The notes under the pieces are model-generated. The model ran no database searches, had not been told where the DNA came from, and saw nothing but the letters and a program-made list of their open reading frames with translations. Positions 1-8,255 of a stretch of 45,565 nt of DNA are shown here, piece after piece. Origin of the DNA: a virus; IMG/VR virus record IMGVR_UViG_3300021197_000724, positions 1-45,565 of that record; one strand, given 5' to 3'. The position numbers and the translations under genes were made by a program. Within the stretch, counting starts at the first letter, position 1; every line of letters begins with the position of its first letter.

Positions 1-99
1 TTGAGTGTGTTCATCTTCGTACTTTGCATACTCCAAACCAAACAAGGCATTAAGCCCCGGCAGGAGTTCTTTAAGCATTTGCGCTCTTGAAATTGCCAT
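1..99 (-). CDS. Major capsid protein, N-terminal fragment (cut by window edge)
   Basis: The first 33 codons of a leftward gene, starting MAISRAQMLKELLPGLNALF and running off the left edge in frame. This opening resembles the start of major capsid proteins of marine podovirus-like phages, and its place directly after scaffold and decoration genes fits. The gene ends outside the window, so length and fold cannot be judged. The call rests on the short N-terminus and on gene order. Confidence 0.6.
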   Translation of the reverse strand, partial: MAISRAQMLKELLPGLNALFGLEYAKYEDEHTQ

Positions 100-112
100 T
101 GCCTAGTTACTC

Positions 113-691
113 CTATACGCCGGTTGTATTTCGGTATGCATGACCAACGTTAAAAATAAACAGTGCATCGGTGAATGCATCACCAATAGTACTGCTTGGG
201 CCATCATAAAAATCATAGATTCTTAGTGGCAACGTATTAGTCGTAGCAGTTGAATCAGCATCAACAGCATTTTTGCTGTTACCGATGCTTGTGGTTCCAG
301 CAGTTTGGATCACATCAAAGTTTGATCCGAGTGCTGTTTGTGCAATAGCACCATCAGCTTGCATCAAAAAAACCACATCTGGGTCAGTCAATACATAAGC
401 CTCAATATCATCAGCAGCCGTAGATGCTGGATAGTATTGATTAAACGTTAACTGACCAGTAGTAGGATCGGTGTATTTAACACCCATGAAGATACCAATG
501 GTAGTAAGCGTTGCAGTTCCTGTGTCCTTTTCAATAACACCAGCCGCAACCATCTTGACAAAATCACCATTGAAAATAGCAGTAGCATAACCGCTGGCAA
601 TTTTAAGATGCTGGACTTTACCATTGAAAGAACCACTAGCACTTGTCGTGCTTACGGGTCTTGCTCCAAATGGAGCGGCTGTAGTAGCCAT
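113..691 (-). CDS. Capsid decoration-like structural protein
   Basis: A 192-residue protein rich in Thr, Ala, Ser and Gly, with few charged residues and many short beta-prone stretches, and no catalytic motif. It lies between the scaffold-region genes and the capsid gene (14-nt gap), the usual place of head decoration or head-stabilising proteins. The N-terminus (MATTAAPFGARPVSTTSAS) looks flexible. A stabiliser on the capsid surface is inferred; a minor head protein is possible. Confidence 0.5.
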   Translation of the reverse strand: MATTAAPFGARPVSTTSASGSFNGKVQHLKIASGYATAIFNGDFVKMVAAGVIEKDTGTATLTTIGIFMGVKYTDPTTGQLTFNQYYPASTAADDIEAYVLTDPDVVFLMQADGAIAQTALGSNFDVIQTAGTTSIGNSKNAVDADSTATTNTLPLRIYDFYDGPSSTIGDAFTDALFIFNVGHAYRNTTGV

Positions 692-720
692 AATAGTTTC
701 CTTAACAAATCAAAAGAATT

Positions 721-1170
721 TTACCATCCACTCTTACTTACGCGAGTTGTTCGATCTGGTCGAAGCATAGGCATTCGAGGATCGTTCTCACGCATATATG
801 AATGATCGACACTTTCCATTTGTTGCGCTGCAATTCCTTCGTAATGACGCTGGCGAGCATCCGCAACTTCTTGTGGAGCTTTACACAAAAGCTGGCCGCC
901 GATTTCTACACATCCGGGGAATTGGCTATTGTGATCTGGCATCACTTCTAACTCTGGATGGTCTTCCAGTTTTACTGGCTCCCATCCTTCCCTAAAGCGC
1001 ATTGAAACATTGGTTGCATCCGACTGACCTACCATAGATGTCCTCACCCAACGAAAAGCCCATCCGGGCTGTGGAATTGGATCTGGTAGCAGGGTAGGCG
1101 GTTGCCACGCTGTTTCTCTCGACGTTTCACTTCTTGTTTCAAGTTCCCTTGGTTCTCGGCTATCTGTCAT
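721..1170 (-). CDS. Conserved head-module protein of unknown function
   Basis: A 149-residue protein with a charged N-terminus (about residues 1-25), a middle part rich in Trp and Pro (PGWAFRWVRTSMVGQSDATN) and a Cys-containing segment near GCVEIGGQLLCKAP. Its start overlaps the scaffold stop in an ATGA, so the two are probably translationally coupled. I recognise it as the sort of protein found beside scaffold genes in marine phages, but no function is known to me. It may be a virion or assembly factor. Confidence 0.45.
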   Translation of the reverse strand: MTDSREPRELETRSETSRETAWQPPTLLPDPIPQPGWAFRWVRTSMVGQSDATNVSMRFREGWEPVKLEDHPELEVMPDHNSQFPGCVEIGGQLLCKAPQEVADARQRHYEGIAAQQMESVDHSYMRENDPRMPMLRPDRTTRVSKSGW

Positions 1171-2102
1171 TGTCCCATCCTTCTTTTTGATAATGCGTAC
1201 TGTTCAGGTGTAAGACCTAGTCTTTTACTCAATTGAATCTCGCTGCTACTCAATTTCACCTGACGCTTTCCGGCATTCCCACGCTGCGCTGGCGCAACTA
1301 CCGTTGAGCTTTTTGTTTGTGTTCGTTCCGCCTGCTGCGGCTCAATACCAAACGCTCTGGGAAATGACTCCCTAAGTGCTTGATCTACTGCTGAAAAATA
1401 CTCAGGTGTGTTTCTTTGCACACCTCGTTTAATCAACATTTCATCAAGCCCATAAGTAAAGCCAGTTAGAGCTTCGTTTCCGGGCGCTCCAAACCAACTA
1501 TTACGAGACAACCAGTTCTGCAATTGCGGATCTAGCTGCTCTTGTTGCGGTGGCTGTTCCACCTGCACATTTGCCTGAGCCTGTTGCTCTGGCTGATTCT
1601 GTTGCATCTGAGACTTATAATTATCTATATAAGCTCTGTCTGCCTGTATCCGCGCAAGCTGTTCTTGCGCGTCAACCATTTTCTGTGTATCGCCCTCTTC
1701 GTGGGCTTTTGTGTACTCCTGCCTTAATGAAGCTAGTTCAGCCTCAGTGCGCGTCTGTACACTTTGCAACAACGCTTGTTCGCTTTGCCCCACCAACCCT
1801 TGAAGTCTTTGAACTTCTCCTTGGGTATTTTGAGCAAACTGAACAGCCTCATCGCGCAATCTTTGTGCAGCTTCTTTTTCTCTGCGTTGCTGATGATACT
1901 CGTATTTTAGTCTGTTTAAACGCTTTTTAACACGATCATCCGCAATGTCAATCTCTTCGTCAATGTTAAATGGCTCAACATCATCTCTTACAGGCCGACG
2001 ATCTTCTTCTGGAGTATCATCTACCTCTACGACTTCTATTTCATCAACATCGAAATTACTTCCGACGCTTTCATTTGGCTCTGGAAAATTAACTTCAGAC
2101 AC
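1167..2102 (-). CDS. Scaffolding protein
   Basis: A 311-residue protein with a very acidic N-terminal third (DEIEVVEVDDTPEEDRR), then a long Gln/Glu/Arg-rich helical stretch (about residues 60-175) expected to form coiled coil, and a basic C-terminus with RRMGQ at the end. An acidic, helical, low-complexity protein with a basic tail just before the capsid gene is typical of phage scaffolds, where the C-terminus binds coat protein. The call is from composition and gene order. It overlaps its upstream neighbour by 8 nt. Confidence 0.7.
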   Translation of the reverse strand: MSEVNFPEPNESVGSNFDVDEIEVVEVDDTPEEDRRPVRDDVEPFNIDEEIDIADDRVKKRLNRLKYEYHQQRREKEAAQRLRDEAVQFAQNTQGEVQRLQGLVGQSEQALLQSVQTRTEAELASLRQEYTKAHEEGDTQKMVDAQEQLARIQADRAYIDNYKSQMQQNQPEQQAQANVQVEQPPQQEQLDPQLQNWLSRNSWFGAPGNEALTGFTYGLDEMLIKRGVQRNTPEYFSAVDQALRESFPRAFGIEPQQAERTQTKSSTVVAPAQRGNAGKRQVKLSSSEIQLSKRLGLTPEQYALSKRRMGQ

Positions 2103-2523
2103 GACTTATCCCCCTTGGATCATCCACTACAGCTTCAACCGTATCGTCATTGATGATACGAAACTCTTTGCCATGAATACTGATGCGAGTACCGCTATAG
2201 GCTCGCATGATGATGAAGTCTCCTTCACTACACCAAGGCCCATTAGGAAATCGTTTTTTGTCTTGATAACAGTCTGGCCCCATTGCAATTACAAAACCAA
2301 CTACTGAGGCGGTTTCCTCAATAGATATTGTTGCTTGCGCCTTTATGATTCCACCCTCTGTCTTTTCATCGATTTCAGGTAAACCGATAAGTATGTGATA
2401 GCCCGTTGGCACTGGTAGTTGACTCGCTTTTTCAGCAGTCTCCTCTTCAGCACCAATGGCTTTCAAATCTACTTCTGCCATTTCTTTCTCACTGCAACAC
2501 TTATTGGGAAGTGTAGAACCCAT
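2095..2523 (-). CDS. GroES-like co-chaperonin (Cpn10 fold)
   Basis: A 142-residue protein matching the Cpn10 pattern in order: PTGYHILIGLPE (first strand), EKTEGGIIKAQ (the mobile-loop entry with its GGI), VVGFVIAMGPD (conserved G-V-V-x-x-G-P), GDFIIMRAYSGTRI and a C-terminal INDDTVEAVV that matches the family's D-D-I-L-A-V-V end. Such proteins cap GroEL and can adapt it to fold phage capsid protein, as T4 gp31 and its RB49 counterpart do. It sits between scaffold and portal genes, which supports a capsid-folding role. The start used has an AGGA four bases upstream; an internal ATG at 2481 would remove 14 residues and fits the family length better. Confidence 0.82.
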   Translation of the reverse strand: MGSTLPNKCCSEKEMAEVDLKAIGAEEETAEKASQLPVPTGYHILIGLPEIDEKTEGGIIKAQATISIEETASVVGFVIAMGPDCYQDKKRFPNGPWCSEGDFIIMRAYSGTRISIHGKEFRIINDDTVEAVVDDPRGISRV

Positions 2524-2538
2524 TGCATCCTGATGATG

Positions 2539-2745
2539 CTAATTCTCATCAACAAAAACACGCTCTGCTACCTCTCGGATTTCGCGTATTGCTGTTTGTA
2601 TTCCTTCGAGCTGTCCTCGATAGAGCTTGTACTCTTCTATCTTTTCAACTGATCCTGCGAGCAGCTTTTCTTTGTGATGACTTTCTAGTTCGTTTAAACG
2701 CGACAATAGCAAGTCAACAAACCTTGGATCAACAAAACCTGACAT
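2539..2745 (-). CDS. Small helical protein next to portal
   Basis: A 68-residue, largely helical, charged protein (begins MSGFVDPRFVDLLLSRLNE). Its ATG overlaps the portal stop in TGATG, indicating translational coupling. It contains one GTTTAAAC palindrome at 2692. The position suggests a head-assembly accessory, but I recognise no family. An upstream TTG at 2748 would add only one residue and is less likely than the coupled ATG. Confidence 0.55.
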   Translation of the reverse strand: MSGFVDPRFVDLLLSRLNELESHHKEKLLAGSVEKIEEYKLYRGQLEGIQTAIREIREVAERVFVDEN

Positions 2746-5309
2746 CAAACGTTCTTAGTTATTTGTTCGGCTATTTTTCTGCCAATGTCTGCGCCTTTCA
2801 CCGCATCATTTTGCCCTTGCCTTTGCAATCGTTCGTCGCGGTCAAAACCAGATGTCAGTGCATCTTTGGTCATATCAGCCAAGGCAAGTTTTTCTGCACT
2901 GTCTATTCTATCTTGTGCAATAGACAGGTCTTTCTGAATCTTCAATCGCTCAAGGTCATCTCGCATCTGCGCCTTTTCAGCATCAAGTGCCAGCTTCTGT
3001 TGTTGTGTCTGGACTCTCTGCTGATCTGTTTGAGCCTTCGCCATCGCTGCCTGCTCTTCAATTTGAAGCTCACGCTGCTTTAGCTGCAAGATTGGATCTT
3101 CTGCTTGTGCCTGTTGCTCTTGCTGTTGAGCCTCTTGCTGATCTTTTTGCAACAACTGCTCTGCTGCTTGAGCAACCAAAGACGATAGCTTGGCTTCGAT
3201 TTCTGGCGGTAACTGTGTATCTATTGCTGGAAGCTCAACACCAAGTTCTCGTTGGATCTCTTCTCGATACTTGAATGCTAAGTGTTCTTGTATGTGCGCT
3301 GTAACTGACGCCTGTATCGCCTGTTGATTCGGCGCTTGAGCCATAAGCTCCATAATCTTTGGATCTTGCATAGCAGCCATATGTACTCTGATATGCGCTT
3401 CGTGATCTTGATACTGGAACGCCTTGGCTGGTTCACCATTAATAAAGTCCATGTTCTCTGTAACAGGGTCTTTGGGAGATAGATCATTTTGTTCAGGCAC
3501 AAGATTTTCTGGATCTCTAATACCTAACGCCTCAAGCATTTGCCTATGAAGTGCTGGCAAGTCATAAAGCTGTGGTGCTTGTGATGCTAATTGCAACGCA
3601 GATTGATACTGCATAATGCGCTGAGACATAGTTGCCGCATTGGGATTAGCAACAGGTATCACATCTATCTGGTCATTGAAGTCAGCAACAATATCTGATG
3701 GCTCGCCATATGGTTGATACGGATATTCTGATGGGCCGAAGTCCTTCACAATACGCACCAACAGTTTAAGCTCACTCTTCATTGCCGCATAAAGTCTTGC
3801 CTGAATTGCAGACATGACTTTCATGTTCCTTTCAATAAGCGCAAGCGTTGTGCCTACTGGCGCTTGGCTATTCATATCAGCAGCCTTTACATCAGCCATT
3901 GATGCAAAGCGACGGGACTCCTCAACGATATTCTGTAATAGCTGATACAAGGTGCCACTGGGTTCTTTGTATGGCAGGAACGAAATGTTTTCTTTTATCG
4001 TGCCGCCGGGAACATCTACATCCCTAAACTCTCCCGGCATGATAGGCGTATCGTCTGCGGTAATACGCATACCGCGAGTCTTCAAGCCTCCCGGCAAGTT
4101 CGCCAATGTACCTGCATCGACAAGTTGCCGAAGTATTGATGTAGCAGATTTGACTAATCCACCGATAAGGTGAACAAGACCAAGGCCATAAAAACCAAGA
4201 CCCGGAATGTATTCGTAATGAACAAAGTGATCCCGCCTTCTCTTTAACGAGTCATCTTCAAAAAAGTTACGGCGTATGGAAAGTATTTGTGCGCTACCTT
4301 TATCTACGGTAACAACATATGGCACTGCAATACCTGTGGCTTCACCATCCTGCATATCAGGAAAGTCATCCAAATCAAGATCAACTTGTATTTCAAGAAT
4401 TGTATTGACAGTTTCGCCGGTTAAATAAGATCCGCTTGCCGATGATGTATACGACTCGCCTGTGATCTCACCATACTTTTCTTTTACGGCATCTACATAA
4501 CTATCAGAACCTAACAGTTCGATGTCTCTATAAAACCCAGAGACTTGCAGCTTGCGTATTTCATTGGATGTTTTACGCATACGATGAGTCATGCGTGTTA
4601 GTGACTTAATATCTGTTGCCCCGTTAAATACCACCATATCTTCTGCTGGTACAAACATAGAGCAAGGGCGACCCATGCTTGGATCAAAATACACTTTCTT
4701 GAATGCACTTCCTGCTAGGGGCAAAGAAAACAACATACGTTCCGTTTCACTACGAAACTCAGTCATCTCTTCTGTAAGCAAAAAGTTTAAATAGTTCTGA
4801 ACACGATTAGCCTGCTTATACATCTCTTCGGTGGCTTCACCGACGATCTTTGATTTAGCTGGGCCACCGGCTGGAAAGATTTCAGATATTGCCTGTGACT
4901 GAAAGCGGATAACTGATTCTGCTAGGAGGGGGTGATGCACACCACAGGCTCCGGGCCAAGGCTCTGTGCGGTCTTCAATCTTCAGGCCAAGAAGGTCTAA
5001 GCCTTCAATGTATGTCTCTTCCCAATCACGGCGAGAAGATAAGTCATCTTCATAAGCTGACACCAACTCAGATCCAAGAATGTTTAATTCTTGATCGCTC
5101 ATGTATTCAGCTAGGTTTGCATCAAATGGCGCATCTTCTACAGATGGGTCAGGATCGAAGTCAATAATCATCCCACCGTCTTCTGTTTCAATAGCAACAG
5201 AATCTGGATTCTCTATTTCAATAATCATCTCAGACTGCTCGTCCGCATCTGCTAGACGATTTTGTATATCCGCCATCTGAAGTGAATCAAGCGACTTTTC
5301 TACAGCCAT
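2745..5309 (-). CDS. Portal protein
   Basis: An 854-residue protein directly downstream of the large terminase. Features typical of large podovirus portals: an acidic N-terminus, a central core with aromatic and Gly/Pro motifs (EPWPGACGVHHPLLAES, about residue 110), a conserved YEYIPGLGFYGLGLVHLIGG segment near residue 370, and a Gln-rich helical C-terminus (about residues 690-850) suited to a barrel or crown inside the capsid. Twelve copies would form the DNA channel at one vertex and dock the terminase. The start lies 23 bp from a GTTTAAAC site at 5332. Confidence 0.85.
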   Translation of the reverse strand: MAVEKSLDSLQMADIQNRLADADEQSEMIIEIENPDSVAIETEDGGMIIDFDPDPSVEDAPFDANLAEYMSDQELNILGSELVSAYEDDLSSRRDWEETYIEGLDLLGLKIEDRTEPWPGACGVHHPLLAESVIRFQSQAISEIFPAGGPAKSKIVGEATEEMYKQANRVQNYLNFLLTEEMTEFRSETERMLFSLPLAGSAFKKVYFDPSMGRPCSMFVPAEDMVVFNGATDIKSLTRMTHRMRKTSNEIRKLQVSGFYRDIELLGSDSYVDAVKEKYGEITGESYTSSASGSYLTGETVNTILEIQVDLDLDDFPDMQDGEATGIAVPYVVTVDKGSAQILSIRRNFFEDDSLKRRRDHFVHYEYIPGLGFYGLGLVHLIGGLVKSATSILRQLVDAGTLANLPGGLKTRGMRITADDTPIMPGEFRDVDVPGGTIKENISFLPYKEPSGTLYQLLQNIVEESRRFASMADVKAADMNSQAPVGTTLALIERNMKVMSAIQARLYAAMKSELKLLVRIVKDFGPSEYPYQPYGEPSDIVADFNDQIDVIPVANPNAATMSQRIMQYQSALQLASQAPQLYDLPALHRQMLEALGIRDPENLVPEQNDLSPKDPVTENMDFINGEPAKAFQYQDHEAHIRVHMAAMQDPKIMELMAQAPNQQAIQASVTAHIQEHLAFKYREEIQRELGVELPAIDTQLPPEIEAKLSSLVAQAAEQLLQKDQQEAQQQEQQAQAEDPILQLKQRELQIEEQAAMAKAQTDQQRVQTQQQKLALDAEKAQMRDDLERLKIQKDLSIAQDRIDSAEKLALADMTKDALTSGFDRDERLQRQGQNDAVKGADIGRKIAEQITKNV

Positions 5310-5342
5310 ACAATGCTCCCGGTTGCGCGGAGTTTAAACGCA

Positions 5343-6872
5343 CTAATAATAGTTAGCAATTCGTCTTGGTGTCTGTTCTGTGTAGTCATCATGCTCTAAA
5401 GCAATGAATCCACCTTGCCTGAATCTCAACAATGCCTGAGTCGAAGAATCTACCAAGTCATCGTGATCTCCTACAGGGAAAGATGCAAACTCTTCAATCA
5501 CCTCTTCAGCCCAGCGACGAGCCGGTGCCCAGACAATACCCGATGCAAAAAAGTCAGCGACAGCATTTACACGCGATACTTTGTCATTGCCTCTTGAGGG
5601 TGTGTATTCCGTAACACTGATACCCATTGCTCTGAGTTCATAGATCAATGGCGCACCCGCTGCCTTTGCCTCCACAATAAATGCATCCGGCTCCCAATCC
5701 ATGTACATCTCATAGGCACGTTGCTTCAGTGTGGGAAACTCCATGCGTTCTTTCAAAGCATCAAGAAGGATAATGTTCGGGGCCATACGACCCTCATCGT
5801 TATCCATATAGAAAACGCCCCATGTAGTGCAAGCAGAATAGTCTGCTCGCTCGTGCTTCATAAAGGCGGTATCCCAAGACTGAATTACAAACGATACCTT
5901 GGGTGGATCACGCTCTTCCCAAACTTGCCACCAATCCCGCTTGATAATGGCAGACTCTTCAGATGTGGGCTGCTGTTGGTACTGGGCCTCCCACTTCGAG
6001 ATGGGTAGTTCTGCCTTGAGCTTCTCTAGCTCCTCTACAGGCCAGTATTCAGGCCAAAGAGACCTACCTGATGGTAGTATTGCGGGTAGCTCTAAAACCT
6101 CCCATTCGTCCGTACCGTCCCTCTCAACACTATCTCGCATTATTTGACCGCAAAGATCCTTTTGCGACCAGCGAGTCATCACAATAATGATTGCCCCTCC
6201 GGGCTGTAAACGCTGACGAGGCCCAGAGCTAAACCATTCATGGGTAGAATCAAATACTTTAGGATCGGCTTGTTGCCCCTGTTGTTCTGAGTGGGGGTCA
6301 TCTATAATAAGCAAATCGGCACCACGCCCTGTTACGGCACCCCCAACACCCACGGAGAAGTATTCACCTCCACCTGACACATCAAAGCGACCAGCAGCTT
6401 TAGAGTCAGCAGTTAGGGAGGTTTCGGGGAATATATCTTTGTACTCTTCACTACCAATCAAGTTACGAACCATACGACCAAAGCGAACAGCAAGCTCGGC
6501 GGTGTGGGATGCCATGATGATCTTCTTGTCAGGCATCTTGCCCATAATCCACGCAGGCAATAACCAAGAGGTCAACTGAGACTTGCCCATACGAGGAGGC
6601 ATATTAATCATTAAGCGTTTACATTCCCCACTCGCAACACGCTCAAACTTCTCAGCCATCTTCCTATGGTGCCCACCTTCAATGAAAGCAGGCCATACAG
6701 AAGCACAAAAACACAAAAACTCTTCCTGCGACTTCTCCCTTCGTACCGACATCTCTAACGCCTTCATCAAATCCATCACTTGTTTACGCTCTGAAGCGGT
6801 CATGGCTGCTATGAGATCAGGTGTCAACAACGATTCTATATCAGAAAGCTGTTTGTCAATATCAATAGTCAT
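5343..6872 (-). CDS. Terminase large subunit (packaging ATPase/nuclease)
   Basis: A 509-residue protein with both expected domains. ATPase: Walker A PPRMGKS (residues 92-98), Walker B LLIIDD (187-192) and the coupling-type motif VMTRWS (231-236). RNase H-like nuclease: Asp334 in SWDTAF, Glu401 in FIVEAKAAGAP and the Asp471/472 pair in GDHDDLVD, which together would bind the metals. The length is typical. It would pump DNA into the prohead through the portal and cut the concatemer. It lies 230 nt downstream of the small subunit and has its own promoter-like sequence. Confidence 0.95.
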   Translation of the reverse strand: MTIDIDKQLSDIESLLTPDLIAAMTASERKQVMDLMKALEMSVRREKSQEEFLCFCASVWPAFIEGGHHRKMAEKFERVASGECKRLMINMPPRMGKSQLTSWLLPAWIMGKMPDKKIIMASHTAELAVRFGRMVRNLIGSEEYKDIFPETSLTADSKAAGRFDVSGGGEYFSVGVGGAVTGRGADLLIIDDPHSEQQGQQADPKVFDSTHEWFSSGPRQRLQPGGAIIIVMTRWSQKDLCGQIMRDSVERDGTDEWEVLELPAILPSGRSLWPEYWPVEELEKLKAELPISKWEAQYQQQPTSEESAIIKRDWWQVWEERDPPKVSFVIQSWDTAFMKHERADYSACTTWGVFYMDNDEGRMAPNIILLDALKERMEFPTLKQRAYEMYMDWEPDAFIVEAKAAGAPLIYELRAMGISVTEYTPSRGNDKVSRVNAVADFFASGIVWAPARRWAEEVIEEFASFPVGDHDDLVDSSTQALLRFRQGGFIALEHDDYTEQTPRRIANYY

Positions 6873-7102
6873 GTTGTGCTCACTGTTTACAAAATGGTTT
6901 TAGTAAATATAAAATTTTACGCACTATTTTTGTCAATAATTGTTTTTGGTTTTAGGGGGTGGGTTTGTAAAGTGGGGTGATCGACTGTAGATAATTGTAT
7001 GTATGTGTATGTGCGGGACTCCTGCGCGCTGTGTGCGTGTGTGGGGGTCTGCCGGTGCGTGTAAACGCGCTATGCGTGGGACTCCTAGGCGCATTATGCG
7101 CG
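6873..7102. other. 230-bp gap between terminase genes with repeats; packaging-site candidate
   Basis: No gene is seen here. Besides the promoter, the stretch holds a GT-rich tract (7000-7060), two copies of GGGACTCCT (7014-7022 and 7078-7086) each followed by a GCGC-rich run, and a 13-bp palindrome GCGCATTATGCGC (7089-7101) just after the small terminase stop. A non-coding gap with repeats between terminase subunits is a reasonable place for the site recognised by the small subunit, but nothing proves this. Confidence 0.3.
6908..6936 (-). promoter_or_regulatory. Sigma70-like promoter for the head operon
   Basis: On the minus strand a perfect -35 TTGACA (plus positions 6931-6936) is followed after 17 nt by TTTATA (6908-6913). 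The start site would lie 25-30 nt before the large terminase ATG. The element sits in an AT-rich stretch inside an otherwise GT-rich gap and would drive the packaging and head genes. Confidence 0.65.
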
Positions 7103-7519
7103 TCAGTCCTGCGTTGCGACACGATCACGCGATAGCAATCCGTTTAAACGCTCCAAGATCACCGAAGGTGAGTCGGCATCAGCTCGCACCACTGCCTGTT
7201 GCTCCACATAAAGCCTACTGGCTTTCCCTCTGTGGTGCTCGGCTTGTATAGCAGAGCTATATTGCCCAGCATCTCTGGCCTCATCTCGCAGCGATGCCAG
7301 TGTATCGAGGTGATCCCGTAGGGAAACGGCCCGATCCTCGGCTAATTCAGCGCCCCGCTGATTAATTAAGTCTACGACTTCTGCTTTTTTAACCAACTCA
7401 CTTCCCTTTTTGTCTGGATTGCTGGTGTAACCAGCCATGCGCGCACTCTCTGCCTGTGTACGGCCTTCGGCCACATACCTAGCGAATAGGCGCTCTTTCA
7501 CGCTTACCTGCTTACCCAT
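7103..7519 (-). CDS. Terminase small subunit
   Basis: A 138-residue protein whose N-terminus (KERLFARYVAEGRTQAESAR, then MAGYT) matches the helix-turn-helix region of small terminases ('F...y...G.s...A...aGY'), followed by a helical oligomerisation part (about 55-110). It would recognise the packaging site and feed DNA to the large subunit. It is first in the leftward head module. GTTTAAAC sites lie 17 bp upstream of its start (7536) and inside it (7142). The ribosome-binding site (CAGGGA) is weak. Confidence 0.75.
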   Translation of the reverse strand: MGKQVSVKERLFARYVAEGRTQAESARMAGYTSNPDKKGSELVKKAEVVDLINQRGAELAEDRAVSLRDHLDTLASLRDEARDAGQYSSAIQAEHHRGKASRLYVEQQAVVRADADSPSVILERLNGLLSRDRVATQD

Positions 7520-7589
7520 TACGTCCCTGCAACCCGTTTAAACTCGCCAACTTAACCGAAGGTTAAAAAACCCAGTTGGAAAAAACTAG

Positions 7590-7619
7590 TTGACAGTTTA
7601 AACGAAATCTGGGCATAGT
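7590..7619 (+). promoter_or_regulatory. Early rightward promoter overlapping a GTTTAAAC site
   Basis: TTGACA at 7590-7595 and CATAGT at 7614-7619 (4 of 6 matches to TATAAT) are separated by 18 nt. The spacer begins with GTTTAAAC (7596-7603), directly against the -35 box, where a bound protein would block RNA polymerase. Transcription would start near 7626 and enter the structured leader. It lies in the divergent gap between the head genes and the early genes. Confidence 0.55.
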
Positions 7620-7625
7620 GATTTG

Positions 7626-8010
7626 GCATCGACGGATTGACCGCTCAACAGGTCAGCTTACCGTCAACCGGATGCGGGGCGGCAGCTTAATGCGACTGAA
7701 TGGGTGTAGGCCACCTCCGGTCAGGTACCGGTGTTTCGATCTCACGGCGGATCGAGACGTAGCAAGCTGGAATTGTGTGCAAGGCAATTCTGCGAAGGCT
7801 TGGGAAAAGGATGTCGGGGCGGTGGAGTCACCTCCAGATGTCGGGAGACATCTCTCTGGAGGCCAAGATCGTCAATGGCGTAAACCGGCTAGGTGTGAAC
7901 GCAGATCGGGTTGGAGTCCGTGACGCACCAGAACGATACCGAAGGTATCTGGACTAGACGATAGATTTACGAATGTTGTGCATACAACAGAGAGCATTCA
8001 ACGAATGCTT
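7626..8010 (+). ncRNA. Long structured leader RNA, family not recognised
   Basis: About 385 nt without a convincing gene, able to form a chain of strong helices when read rightward: GACGG/CCGTC (7631-7635 with 7661-7665) enclosing TGACC/GGTCA (7638-7642, 7651-7655); ACCGGA/TCCGGT (7667-7672, 7716-7721); TCGATC/GATCGA (7736-7741, 7750-7755); CAAGC/GCTTG (7763-7767, 7798-7802) enclosing GAATTG/CAATTC; CCTCCAG/CTGGAGG (7831-7837, 7856-7862) with ATGTC/GACAT inside; AGTCC/GGACT (7915-7919, 7951-7955) enclosing GATACC-GAA-GGTATC; GTTGT/ACAAC (7975-7988); AGCATTC/GAATGCT (7993-8009). It starts just after a promoter and ends before the first early gene, so it could be a regulatory leader, a processed sRNA or an antitermination element. 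The one open frame (7618-7923) has an ATT start and an Arg-rich product with no look of a real protein. Confidence 0.55.
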
Positions 8011-8038
8011 TCGATTGTGTTCACAAAGGAGAAAACAC

Positions 8039-8245
8039 ATGAGCGATCAATCAGGCAATCACGTTAATTTTTTGCAAATCAGCGACGAGCTTTACTTCGA
8101 CTCGGAGACCCGAGAGATGGTGCAGCAACTCACAGATTACATACACGATGCGATGTCGGATCGGGGCTACCTTGTAGACAAGGTAAATTGGCAGGCAACG
8201 ATAGAAGTTACCGTTACTGGCAAACATGTACATGAGTACGAGTGA
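8039..8245 (+). CDS. Small acidic early protein, unknown
   Basis: A 68-residue protein beginning MSDQSGNHVNFLQISDELYF. The start was chosen because CAAAGGAG lies 10 nt upstream of this ATG; an upstream ATG at 7973 would place 22 residues over the leader hairpins. It is the first gene after the structured RNA. I recognise no family. Confidence 0.65.
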   Translation: MSDQSGNHVNFLQISDELYFDSETREMVQQLTDYIHDAMSDRGYLVDKVNWQATIEVTVTGKHVHEYE

Positions 8246-8255
8246 CTACAACACA

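Noticed and set aside
7547-7566. Terminator TTAACC-GAA-GGTTAA followed by six A residues
   Set aside because: The run lies on the wrong side for a leftward terminator and gives an A-tract, not a U-tract, for rightward transcription.
7618-7923. Open frame of 101 codons inside the structured region
   Set aside because: ATT start, no ribosome-binding site, Arg/Trp-rich product without domain character and dense RNA helices in the same bases; more likely non-coding.
7613-7930. tmRNA-like words in the structured region (TTTGGCATCGACGG near the start, GCAGCTTAA, a GGGTTGGAGTCC and a nearby CACCA)
   Set aside because: The GACGG part is in a clear local hairpin, the T-arm-like stem has too few pairs, and no 7-bp acceptor stem links the 5' part to the CACCA; the words appear to be chance.
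7910-7960. Group I intron-like core (GACTAGACG)
   Set aside because: The remaining conserved P, Q and S segments and a matching P7 pairing were not found, and there is no split gene around it.
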